Origin: Lottia gigantea
Taxonomy: Eukaryota; Mollusca; Gastropoda; Lottiidae
Assembly (NCBI RefSeq): GCF_000327385.1
Contig: NW_008709979.1
Location: 259,670-323,669 of the forward strand
Length of the DNA: 64,000 nucleotides
Direction: 5' to 3'
Below, piece by piece: positions 1 to 13,100 of the stretch. Numbering within the stretch: position 1 is the first letter of the stretch; every line of letters begins with the position of its first letter. The notes under the pieces were generated by a model. That model was given only the letters and a program-made list of their open reading frames with translations, did not search any database and had not been told where the DNA came from. Position numbers and translations under genes: made by a program.

Positions 1-1147
1 CTATCTCGGTAATTTTTACACAAAGAAGACAACTTTAATTCCTCAAGTGACATTTGATAATCTTTAACTATTTCTGGCTTCTTTCTTCTCCTAAGACTTT
101 TTTGCAACAAGGTTTTTCTCATGTTGAGTTGTTGTCATTTGTGTCAGGTGAAAGCCTGTTATAATCTCATCTTTCTCTTGCTGTAAACTCAAACCAGTTT
201 CCTGTCACTCACAGTTTTAACATTTCTATCTTCAAATCAATTCATCATTGTTGAATATCATTTAGTGAGGCAAAATTTCACTCTTACAATCTTTCGTTCT
301 TAAAGAAATCAATTTTAGGCAAGTAACTTGTTGCTATTTTAATGATCTTGATGTTACTTTACGATAGATTTATGGCTCTCCAGCCAGTTTTAACAAACGT
401 GACGAAAGCTTCATAATAGCATTTTTTCAATACCATTTTTTCCATCTTGCTACTTGTCTTGCAAGTTGATTTAATCCTGAGAAAAATAAGATTTGTGTAT
501 TCTCAGACATTAGTTTAAGTCAATTTATTTCTGTTTTTATGAGAAATAATGAAATAAAGTTGAGGGTTCTTTGATAATAAATCACTTTCTTCCATATGAG
601 TTGTTAAGACTTATTTAAACGTAATGGTTTCATGTATTATATATCTGACATTCAATAGCTCACTTCTATCAAGTCTCAGATGAGTCCTTCATAAAAATTC
701 CTTCAATTATTCTTGACACACTGAATGTCTTTGTAAAGAGGAAAAATATTCACTTGAAACAATGGACGGCCTCAAAGAGTGCCATCAGTAGATGGAAGAG
801 GTTTTTTTTTATTACAATTTTAATTTTATAACATAAATAAAATTCCATCATAATCTCTTGTCCATTCACATTGGGTTATAGACTTAACCAGATTTTGATG
901 AAATGCACTTCCATTTTGACTTATTTTTTGGCAAGGTTTTGCATATATATATGTGTAATGGTAAGTTGAGATCAAAAAAATACGCTTAAAGTTTTCCGTT
1001 TGTGGTGATTTACTGTTTTGGGCAACAATTTCAAAACTATTGGCTTGAATAATGCTGTCTCAGGGTTGAAACACTTTGCAAACCATTTGCCATTTTGAAT
1101 GCTATTAACAAGAAGTAAAAGTAATGGTATAAATTTTATCATTTCAG
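1..1147 (+). other. Intron of the SCYL2-like gene, upstream part
   Basis: AT-rich sequence before the first exon in the window. The acceptor tttcag ends at 1147. I saw no coding segment with SCYL2 similarity here, so the preceding exon lies outside the window. No clear repeat was seen. Confidence 0.6.
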
Positions 1148-4100
1148 GAGAAGTCATCTTGTCAGTCATGGACAACAAAAATACCCAAGATGGCTCAACC
1201 AGATTTAAATTTCATAGCTCCTGAAGTTCAACTTGAAAAAATCTGCACACCATTAAGTGATATGTTTTCACTGGGCATGGTGATTTGTGCTATTTATAAC
1301 TCTGGTAAATCATTGATATCAGCAGATCATTTACCTGGCCTTTATGTTAAACAATTAGATCAGGTTGGTATTTAGCTAGTTTATTAAATAGATTCATTAA
1401 CAGAGGAAACAGAAATTGTACACCAATAATGTCAACAACTATCTCACATGTCAGACCACTAACTCAGACACTACTTGAAAGCAGATCCAGAAATGAATCA
1501 AAACATCAATATTAGAAGTCCATTAAATTTTTAAGGTGGAATAAAGGGTAACTAGAATAATACAACTCAGAAATTTTGATTTCACAACTTAAACTATCAA
1601 AAATCATTCAGATTGCTCTTGATGATATTTTACTCATACAAAGATGTGCTCAAATATCTTTGCTACATTATAGTTATTGAACAGTTTGTTGCCAGTGATG
1701 TATACAATACAGACACAACTGTTATCTGTCATCTATTAACAGTGATATATATATACTATTCAAACACCGACACAACCTGTTATCTGTAATCTGTTGCCAG
1801 TGATATATACGGTACAAGACAAACATAGACACAACCTGTTATCTGTCATCTCTTACCAGTGATATATACGGTACAAGACAAATATAGACACAACCTGTTA
1901 TCTGTCATTTCTTACCAGTGATATATATATATATACTATTCAAACACAGACACAACCTGTTATCTGTCATCAGTTGCCAGTGATGTAAATATACTATTCA
2001 AACACAGACACAACCTGTTATCTGTCATCTCTTACCCGTGATGTAAATATACTATTCAAACGTAGACACAGCCTGTTATCTGTCATCTCTTACCAGTGAT
2101 ATATATATATATATACTATTCAAACACAGACACAACCTGTTATCTGTCATCTGTTGCCAGTGATGTATACTATACAAACACACACACAACCTGTTATGTG
2201 TCATCTGTTACATACTAGTGATGTATACGGTTAAATACAAACACAACTTGTCATCTATGGTTTGGACATAAAACGCAACTGTCTACTGCATATGATGTAA
2301 ACAAAAGAAAGAGAACAGTCACTGCTATTTGTCTGTGTTTATCTCTCTGTCAGTGATAAAGTTAAAACAGACACTACTGATTTTTGTCATTGATAATGAT
2401 ACAACAGACTCTTCTGTGTTATCAGATCTGATCTGCAGTTTTGTTTCAAGTATTTCCTACGTGTAAATAGTTATACATCTCCTGTTAGATTTAATTAATA
2501 TTCAATCAATCAAATGTTCTGTTCAATAAAAGGTTCCCTGACTATATATGTTGGGAATTCTGGGATATACATTATAAAACGACAACTTATATCGATAAAC
2601 TGTTTTTAACAGTGGTAAATGATAACTTTGGATGCTATTAGATCAAAATCCCAAAGAAAAAGAATCTAAAGCTAGAATTTTGTCAAATCATGGGTGGTAA
2701 ATGTAGAAATCTTTAAAAAAAGAAAAATATAAACAAAACATCAAGATATGTATTTTTTTTTTATCAAATTGCAGTGATGTACAAACTAAAAGACTGGCAC
2801 TATTGACCACTATCAGTGATCTAGTCAATGCAATAATGAACTGACAAAAAAAAGTATTGCCAGAGACAACTGATGTCAGTAAAATAATCTTAAAGTACAG
2901 AAATGGATTTTGAAGGTATGAAATCTTTCTTACATTCTAGATGCATGAAACATTTGGAATTGTTGCTCATCGGATGCCATTACAGTTGGTAGAACCTGTA
3001 GAGAAAATGATAAACAGAGATACGCGGTATCGACCGACTGCTCAATTATTTTCTATGGTAAGAATCATATTTATTACTATCTTACTGTAGATATTGGAAC
3101 TTCTATTAAGTTTCTCAGCAATCTTTTTAATCTTAGAGGATGATTGAGGCATAGATTGAAATAGATTTTTCAATCAAATTTACCTAGTCTGTGATGCAGG
3201 TTGAAATAGAGATTTCAGATTTTTCAACGTAGTTTACCTGATCTGTGATGCGAACATAAGGACCGGGATGGACATTTGTATGGAACACTAAATCAAGGCC
3301 CAATTGAATGCTGAAACTTGGAAATAAACAAATAAAAGTCTAATACTTCTGGTCAATTTCCCTCATTGTTCACTATATACTGCTGTCTGTCTGTGTCCAA
3401 TCTGAGGCAGAAAAGTAGAATGTAAAAAAAAGTCTATCAGAATCTCTGTCAATGTTCCAGTTTCTTGCCAAGCAGTGTCATTAGTCTAATAGACGTAGAC
3501 GTATAGAATATCACAAGTTGTCATTTCTATAGCTGTCTTTTCTCACACCATTACATTATCATTAGCCAGATAGGTGTAAGTAATGTAATTCTGATTCTAC
3601 ATGTATAACAGTAAATAAGCTCCCTGGAATGGTCATTTTCTCACCTGTTTGGGTGCCAATTTTATCAGATTGTACCAGTGTTCACTAATTCACTTGTCAT
3701 GTGAAAAAGAGACTCAGCTAAAATGATGTCCCAGATTGAACACAAATGCATCTTGACTTGAGATTAGGGTATTTGAAAGGTAACTGACACAGGGTTAAAG
3801 CAGTGTTACTAATTAGAAAATTTAAGTTAATTGAAATTTGAGTAATTGTAGGTATATTTGAACCTAAAAATTGTAAATTAATATGTCTTTAATAGTCACA
3901 TGATTTCACGATAACCATCTTGTAATAATACTTATACTGGGTAGGACAAGGACAAGATTTTTGACAGAAATAATTTCATATACTGTATGTTAAGGAAAAT
4001 TGTTGATATCATTTCATTCTCATGACTTGCAGTAATATTGAAGACTAATGCCTGAATAATTGAAGTTTATAGAAATTACATGCAATACACTTTATCAAAA

Positions 4101-7100
4101 TGATTGAAATGAAATAAAACAGTTAGAATGAGTCTATTTGGTCTGTGTTGTTTGTTTACCAATGGAACAATGAATCATAACAATTACAATATTTCATATT
4201 TCTATTCTATCAAGATATGATACAACAAAATCAATAAATTGCATTATTTTGTCCCAAGGTTATAATCACGGAAGTGATATCTAATGTCGTGGAACTTTCT
4301 GAAAATTGGAAAGCTCCAGCAAGGCTTTTGCAGAAATAAAACATTTAACAAGTTCAGTTACCAAAACTTAATATTAACAAAATATAGAAAGTATAACTGT
4401 TCTAGTAAAGGTATTTATTTAGTTTCATTTCTTTGGACAGAGGGTGTGAGAATCTCAATTTAATGAAATGTTTGAAATAAAATGTTTTTATAAAATATTT
4501 TTCAAATCAATTTCCCTGCAAATGAAGTGTGTATCGTCATGAACTACTTAATATAAATATTATTATCTTCATTGCAGTGGGGTATTTAAAACATTTCCTA
4601 CATTACCATAGGAGTACAAGTTGAAAGACTGTTGAGGGACAGGCTGGTTTGTGCTATGCCTATGTACATTACAAAATTTTTCACTGGGGATGGCCCCCTA
4701 AACCCTCACCATGCCTAGTGCCCTATAAAGTCTGCACTCTATGAAATCCTTACTATGCCACTGCTTCATTGTCTAATCAACACATCCAAACTTTTTACAT
4801 ATTTCTACTGTGTTTTGATTTAAGAGGTAAAGCCTGCATCACCGACCAAAAAAATAAATATGCTTGATTTTATGTGATTTTTCAACTGGGCAATCAATAT
4901 GATTGCATATGGCCAATTTTCTGTATAAGTGAAATATATAAAAATGACATGGGAAACCCCTTTTATTTGGTTGAACCACGATCCAATTGTTTTATTTATA
5001 AGGGGATATAAATCAAATGACGATAAAGTGTCATATACCAAACTGTAATTTGATAAGAAAAATCCAGACGCTCAAAAACCTGATCTCCCAAATAAATGGA
5101 TATGTCAGACACACAGGTTTAAAATATTTATTTCTCTTAACACATCAAAAACAAGCTGTCTGAAAGCTGTCGGTGTTTTGTGGTATGAATTTTTACATGA
5201 TATTTACTGTGTAGTGTTATGTTGTTAACAAATGTTCTTTCATCCAGATCTTAGCTCACAAAAAATATTATTTGTTAAAACTCAAAGGAATAGAAAAATA
5301 TTATTGGTTGTTAAAACTGAATCTTAAATTATTTTTATTGAATTTTTTATGTGTTTTATAATGAATTTGATGTCATCGATTTGCACCATTCCAATTTTCA
5401 GTCTGACGTCTGTGGCTCTTGTAATTCCACTAAAACCAAGCATTGTATGAAGTCACTAACACAAAAAATTATATTGATATACAAGAACATTTGTAATTGT
5501 GATGTCATTAAACACCTTTAATTGGCAAATCATGTTAATAAAACACAAGATAATTGATCTAAGTTTTCAAGAAACTGTCTAAAAAGTATTCTTATAACTG
5601 AAGTTATGACTTTATGGCATATGCCTATGTGTATAAAGTTTAAAGCTGTAAACTTAAATTTCGATGATGTTTATATAAGTGTATATTGACAAATAATTGG
5701 ATATATCTTCAAAAACTTATGCACAATCATTCAGCAAGACAGGGTATAAATGATTTTAAACAACCATGTGTGTTTTATTAGCATTAAATTCTTTGTAAAG
5801 AAAAAAATACTGTATTACTAATATACACTAATTACTTGAGAATTTAGAAAGAAAATAAATCAAAGCACCTCATTATGAAAAGGTTTCTAATCTGGAAGGT
5901 AAATTAATCATTAACAAGTTTTTCACAAGGTAAATAACATGTGTTCAGAAAGCTCATTTAGATTATTTATGATGTCATTTGCAGCATAAATTTCCAATAT
6001 CCGTTAAATGATAGTTGCTAAGCCTTTTCTAAAATACCAATTTACGAGGTAAAAAAGATATATTAGAAATGTTCATCTCTTGAGTTGGTCATTAAAGATT
6101 ATTACTACAGTATTTATTGGTTGAATAAACATTACTCCAGATGAACATTAAGATTAAAAATCCATTTTCTATACTGATTATTTTCTGCCATTTTTTATAG
6201 ATTTATTTGAGACCAACATTTGAGCTATGATTGTTTGATATTTCATCAAAAATGACATGGTAATTTTGAAATAGTAGTAATGAGGCATTTTGTCTAGACA
6301 ATTCCATATTTGTTAACACCAATGATAAACAGGAAATCTCTGATGCCTCGGAATTATTTGTCACGTCTGATGAAAACTTTTGAAGTTTTTATGTCTCCTG
6401 TCTCTGAGGTTAACTGGACAACTGATATTGCACTTTCTAGTACATGATGTAATCTTCTCTAACTTCATTAACAAAGTTCAAAACGGTCACAAATTCATTT
6501 GACATTCAGCATTTAATTTTCATGGTAGTTATGGTGATGAGACCCTGATATTACTCCATATCATCAGAATTGTGATTTAGAAAATTTTTGTCAAAAGTTC
6601 TTTGGGATTCAATCAAGATTAGGTCATGCCCAGCATTAGGCATGAAGGAAGCATACCAGGTGGCCCTGAATGACAGACTATTGTATATTCATTTTGAGAC
6701 CATCCAAGTCAGGCTGGGTAAACAGTGTGCAATTTTGTATTCTTTGCATGACAACCATGGCATTACCTAGTTCCTCAGATGTGATTTTGTAACTTGGTGG
6801 AAGGAATTGGGTAGGACCAGAATTGTTAGTCTACTGTATGATATCAACACATGATGGAAGTGATTCTGTCATCAAGGGTGTTTTCATACAAGTTTAGCAT
6901 TTTAGATTTTGGTGAAGGATTTAGGGTTAATTTGATGCTATTGAGGTCAATATAGGTCTTTTGAGCCATCAAAGGAATGTAAAGATTAAAATTGTTGATA
7001 TGTTTTGTTGATGCCTCCAGTGACGTCTGTGTCTGTAATGAATGACTATCTGTATTATATCTGAAAGAGTTTTATATAGAGCATTATTAGTAGAGGTGAA

Positions 7101-10100
7101 TGACACTAGTGTCTGAATCAAATATAAACAAAGATAGTAGACCACATCTAAATATGCCCACAACTGCATGCAGTTAGTAAAATAAGAAGCTTTCTCACTT
7201 GATTTCCAGTGTTTGGTCATATACCTCCATATGTCTATGTAGAGAGATGTGTATATAGAAAATGATGCGGGCATACAAACAGTCGTTGTTGCCGATTTTT
7301 GCTGCCGACTTTAATCTTCAGCCAGCTCTTCCACAACAAGGTTATCAATTCCCAACAGGATTTATAATATCAAACCAGCTTGATATTTGTCGCAGATTAT
7401 TTATCGTCTGCATGACAGAGCGTCACCATCCAATCTGATTCATTTCTTTTCAATTTCATGATCTGCACGTGATTATCGACATATTAGATGTCTCCTCTTG
7501 TGCCTGCAGCCAGTCGGTGAAACTTCTGATATGACTCTAGTCGGCAACAAAAATCAGCGACCAAGAATATTCGTGTGCCACCACCATTAACAAGGAAGTT
7601 CCTACTCTCTTTATAATGTATTCTATAATTTAATTATAGTTAAAGTATTTCACAGATCCTGTAGTATCTGGTCTACAGTTATTAGATGCTGCTGTTGCTG
7701 CTGATAGGAAGGACCCTGTACAGAGAGCTGAGGCTTATGCAAATTTATCACAAGTTATTCCTATCATGCCACGAGTAAGTCAGAATATATGTAGATTATG
7801 TTTTAAATGGATATAGCAGTTTTCCAATTATTTGGAAACTATCTGATACTGCTACTACATTAGCTATGTATAAATTGTAGAATTTCAGAATGAAATAAAA
7901 AGATGGAGACTCATCCACAATTTAACTCATTATCATTCTGGTAATAGTGGTAGCTGAATTAAATTCTTTGAAGAGATAAAAATTTGATAAAAGTTAGCTC
8001 AATTCTGTCTGTTTCAATGTCATAATTGAATTCATAAATTTATAATATCAAAACTATCTTTACCATATACTTGATGATTCAAAAACTTAATTTGATTGTC
8101 CTTTGTTATTTACCAGTAGTCTATTAAGCAATCATGTTTCAAATTTTATTATTCATTTGTTAGGATAATTTTTTCATGTTCTATTTCTTGTCTATTTTTC
8201 AGAAAATTTTGTATCGCAATGTCTTCCCTACATTATGTCAGGACTGTAAGAGTGGAGAGTCCATGGTTTTTGCATTACCTGCAATGTTAACAATGATAGA
8301 TTTTGCTCCTAGAGATGATTATATTGATATTATACTCCCTGAATTTCGTAATATAATGTCCTCTTCTAAACCGGTGCAGGTAAGATTAGAAAATGTTGCA
8401 AATGTTCTCTGATCCCTTTTACTACCACAACCCTAGTGTAGCCACAGAGACAGGGAGAGGCTGTTTCCTGTTTATGAACCTGTGGGCCCTTCGATCCTAC
8501 CATAGATCTAGATATTGCATGTACCTTTGGATATTCCATAAAAGTTTAGGTAAATGATGTTATTATGTAATTATTCCCATTGCACATTGCATGGTGAAGT
8601 TGCTTCAGAAAGTAAGATATAAAACTTCATAAAAGTTCATTTGCAGGCATTTTTTACGCAAGGTTAGATTGCCTCTTACAAAGTCAATTGATTTTAGAAA
8701 CATTGTTGTGATCTTTACAACTTCATCAAGATGGTCTTTAATAACCATAAAAGATCGTTAAACAAAAGGGATACTTTTCAATGGCAATAGAAAATTTCAA
8801 AAAATTAGATTTTATGTTTGGAACTAATCATCATGAAAATACAATTCTATTGTTAAGATGTACAGGTAACAACACTTCAAGCTGGCATATGGTGAATTGT
8901 TTCTTAAAATGAAATCATTGCATTGCAGGCTACAGTGTATATATTGAACAAATTAGATATTATTTTATCCAAAACACCATTAGAAGAGATCAAAAGTGAA
9001 GTTCTTCCTCTGGTTTTTAATACTTTAGATTCTCAATCTTTACAAGCTCAGGTGAATATTAATCTTTATAATAATTTTTACAATACAATCTCATTCAATG
9101 GTAGTACCTTGATTTATGATAACTTATCATGTTTTTCCCTCAAACTTCTTCAAATTGTTATTTGTAAAGTATTTGAAATCATTTTGTCCTGATTTTTTGA
9201 CTCCAGTAGATTCCTATATATTCAGGAATAATTACTTACAAAGACTTCAAAAGATATTGTTGTTTTATAGGAAGCAGCATTGAGTGCATTCAGTGTTATC
9301 AAGGAATATTTAGATGATAATATTATTCGGAAAATGGTTTTACCAAGAGCAAAATCTTTATTTTATAGATCAACTAATGTCAGGGTAAGTACATGTATAA
9401 AATCTATATAGATTAAGTTATGTCAGGGAAAGTACATGTATACAATCTATATTTTATATTTCAACTAATGTCAGGGTAAGTACATGTATACAATCTATAT
9501 AAATTAACTAATGTCAGGTTAAGTACATGTATTCAATCTATATTTTATAGTTCAACTAATGTCAGGGTAAGTACATGTATACAATCTATATAAATTAACT
9601 AATGTCAGGGTAAGTACATGTATACAATCTATATAGATTAACTAATGTCGGGGTAAGTACATATATTAAATCTATATTTTATAGTTCAACTAATGTCAGG
9701 GTAAGTACATGTATACAATCTATATAGATTAACTAATGTCAGGGTAAGTACATGTATACAATCTTTATAGATTAACTAATGTCAGGGTAAGTACATGTAT
9801 AAATCTATATTTTATAGTTCAACTAATGTCAGGGTAAGTACATGTATAAAATCTTTATTTTATAGATCAACTAATGTCAGGGTAAGTACATGTATACAAT
9901 CTATATAGATTAACTAATGTCAGGGTAAGTACATGTATAAAATCTATATAGATTAACTTATGTCAGGGTAAGTACATGTATAAAATCTTTATGATCAACT
10001 AATGCCTGGGCAAGTACATGTATAAAATCTTTATAGCTCAACTTATCTTATAGGATCTTTATAGATTAACGAAGGTCAGAATAAGAACAAGTAAGTTTTT

Positions 10101-13100
10101 TTTAGACTGTGAAAATGTAAAAAGAAATATCTATTCTGTATCTAAAGCACTATATTTATTATTGTATATTTAATGCACTTTCTGCACCTCTATTGTTAGT
10201 TAGGAGATATGAATTTTGTTTATTTTTATATATTTACAGTTAAGAATCAATGCATTAACATGTATAGATCATATGTTAGATAGTTTGGGCAAAATGTTAA
10301 TATTAGATGAAGTGTTACCATTTTTAACAGATATAACATGTCAAGATGCAGATGTTGTAATGGCAGTTGTAGGTAAGACATTTTTCTTATCAGCTGAGGA
10401 TGATAAGCATTACAGAAATCCATTTAACCTTTTGAATACTGAATCCTTATGTACCCTGAACTCCATGTATTATGACTTCAAATGTAAAATGTTATTAAAT
10501 GTGACATCACATGATAATGGCTGCTTAGGTATATATCATGTAGTTATTTATCCTGTAGAGTCTCTGCTATTGATGAAAGGATAAGGATCAAAGTAAAAGT
10601 GAATGTATTTTCATATGTATCCCAGCCATTCGATATTTCTACACTGTCGTAAACCTTTTTCATCAGAGGCTAACTGCAGAGAGTAAAGGGAAGCAACCAG
10701 GAAATTTCTTTTTCAACAATGAATAATTATTTTTTCAGGTGTTTATAAACATATGCTAAGTGATAAGAAATTTGGATTAACACATAATCTTATAGCAACA
10801 AAAGTGATGCCATCACTAATCCCTCATACAGTTAATCCTGGATTATCCATGGAACAGGTAAATAACTTTGTCTGCATCTAATCTAATCTGAAAATAAATT
10901 TGTGCCAACATTACTCTGTTTGGCAGCAAATTATTTCAGCATGCATGTTCGTCTCTTGTCCACGAAGTTTGATAATGCTGAACATCTATTACAAATCTAT
11001 TGATAATATGATTATTTAGATATTGCTGTGGTCAACACATCTTTTTCAATAGATATTTTGTTTATAGTTTGGTGATCTAATGGAAGTATTACGTGAAATG
11101 TTAGAGCAAATTGACCGGCAACGAAGAAATAAAATGAAACTAGAAACTGTTATACTTCCTGTTCCTCCAAGGTATGAGTATTCTATATTTGTGACATAAT
11201 GTAAAAGACCAAATTGATGCCTTAGTTTTGATTGAGGATTAGCTCTCAGAATGGCCATTAGACTCTTTTTCACCTCATTGATTTTGTCAGTCTGAGGATT
11301 GTGTTTTTGGATTTGTCCTGGTGACACATATATACCTATCTGAATGTACATGTACAAAAATGTCAGTTGCAAAAGACTGTTTTCATCAACAAGCATATTT
11401 CGGACTTGTGCATATCTTGGAAACCATTGAATGTCATGGGTGGGTCTGAAATCAACATTTACCAAATATATATCTTAGAGAGTCAGCCTTCAATGACTTG
11501 CCAGTGACACATACCAAGTTGATTGAAAGAAAGACATCCATGCGAGAGGGGATGTTCTGTTAATGGAGTTAAAAGTTTGTAATTCTTTCAGGGGTTCGAT
11601 CAAAATGAGCGGAGAAGAGGGGGGAGGGGGAGATAATGGAATAGTTAGTGTTCAAAGTTTATTAATGGTCAATGAAAGAAGTGGAAATACAACAGTATTT
11701 ACTCGTGGAAAAACTGGTTGGTATACATGTAATGTATCACTCTTCTGCTTGTTAGTTTTCTTTCTTTCTCTTATTGCATGATTACTGCACATTATAAAAT
11801 TCTGATGATTACACCATAACATTGGATCCCAATATTTGTTCATAGCAAAACAATACTGATGATTGTTACAAGTATTATGATACTGATGTTTGTTCCACTT
11901 TGTTTTATACTGGTGATAATTGCACACTGTCAAATACTGATGATTTCAGCACTGTATTACAACACTGATGATTATTGCATATTGTTAAATACTGGTGGTA
12001 ACAGTACAGTATACAATACTCATAATTATTGCACATTCTTTAGGACTGATGCTTGTTGCACATTGTTAATTACTGGTGATTACAATACTGATGATTGTTG
12101 CACCTTGTTAAGTACTGATGACTACAGCAAGGTATTACAATACTGATGATTGTTGCACAATGTCAAATACTGATAATTGTTGCACACTGCTATATACTGA
12201 TGATTGTTGCACATGGTTAAATTCTTATGATTACTGCATGGAATTGTAATACTGATGATTGTTGCACATTATTAAATTCTGATGATTACAGCATAATATT
12301 GGAATTTGATAATTGTTATAAATACTGCTGATTGTTGCACACTGAAACTGATGATTACCGCATAGTATAACAATAGTGATAATTTTTGCTCATTATTAAA
12401 TTCTGATAATTAGAGCACAGAATAAGACCTTGATAATTGTTTCACATTATTAAATACTAGAATTTTCTGCACATTATAGTGATGAGTCAAAACTTTCAAA
12501 TTTGAATTGTATCTTAAAGGGACAGATGCACCATTTTGGGTCTTGAGTATATGTAAATAGTCTTCAGAAGTATTAAAATTGTACAAAATTGTCAAAAAAT
12601 CTCAAACTATGAATTTCTTTTCCTACTTTTATAGATGTCTTTTGACTTTTCATCGTAGATATTTCTAGACACACATGGATTTCAAGGCTCAAATTTCGAT
12701 AGTGAGTTATGAACACCATTTCCGAAAATTCCTGTTTCTGAGACTGAGGTACGATTGGTAAAAAAAAAAGTGGTGCATCTGTCCCTTTAATAAGAACATG
12801 TAACTGAAAGCTTTTCCAGCTCTTGTTGTTTAAGATTGCCGTATCTCTGATAATGACTTTGTAATAAAAGTACATTCGAAAGGTTTTCCATGCTCTGTGC
12901 TTTTAGAATTCTTCTTTTTCAATTAGAGACACTTTTGCACTGTTTGTCAGTTTGTATGTAGTGAAAAATCTTATTATTTTGTAAGATCTCTTGTAATTTA
13001 TTATTAACTTTTAACACTTTTCTGTGTAGACTTGTAGGCTTTCTAGAATGTTTTAGTTCATAGAATCTCTGTAAAGATGATTATAGTTGTCTCTTGCTGT

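Noticed and set aside
6969-7274. 101-codon minus-strand frame in a SCYL2 intron
   Set aside because: Tyr/Leu/Ile-rich composition as expected from AT-rich DNA; no splice or promoter support.
11046-11465. 139-codon minus-strand frame
   Set aside because: It overlaps, on the opposite strand, a well-supported SCYL2 exon (11068-11171) and its intron; no family features.
12573-12875. 100-codon minus-strand frame
   Set aside because: It lies mostly within the family A MITE at 12514-12790 and is not kept open in the other copies.
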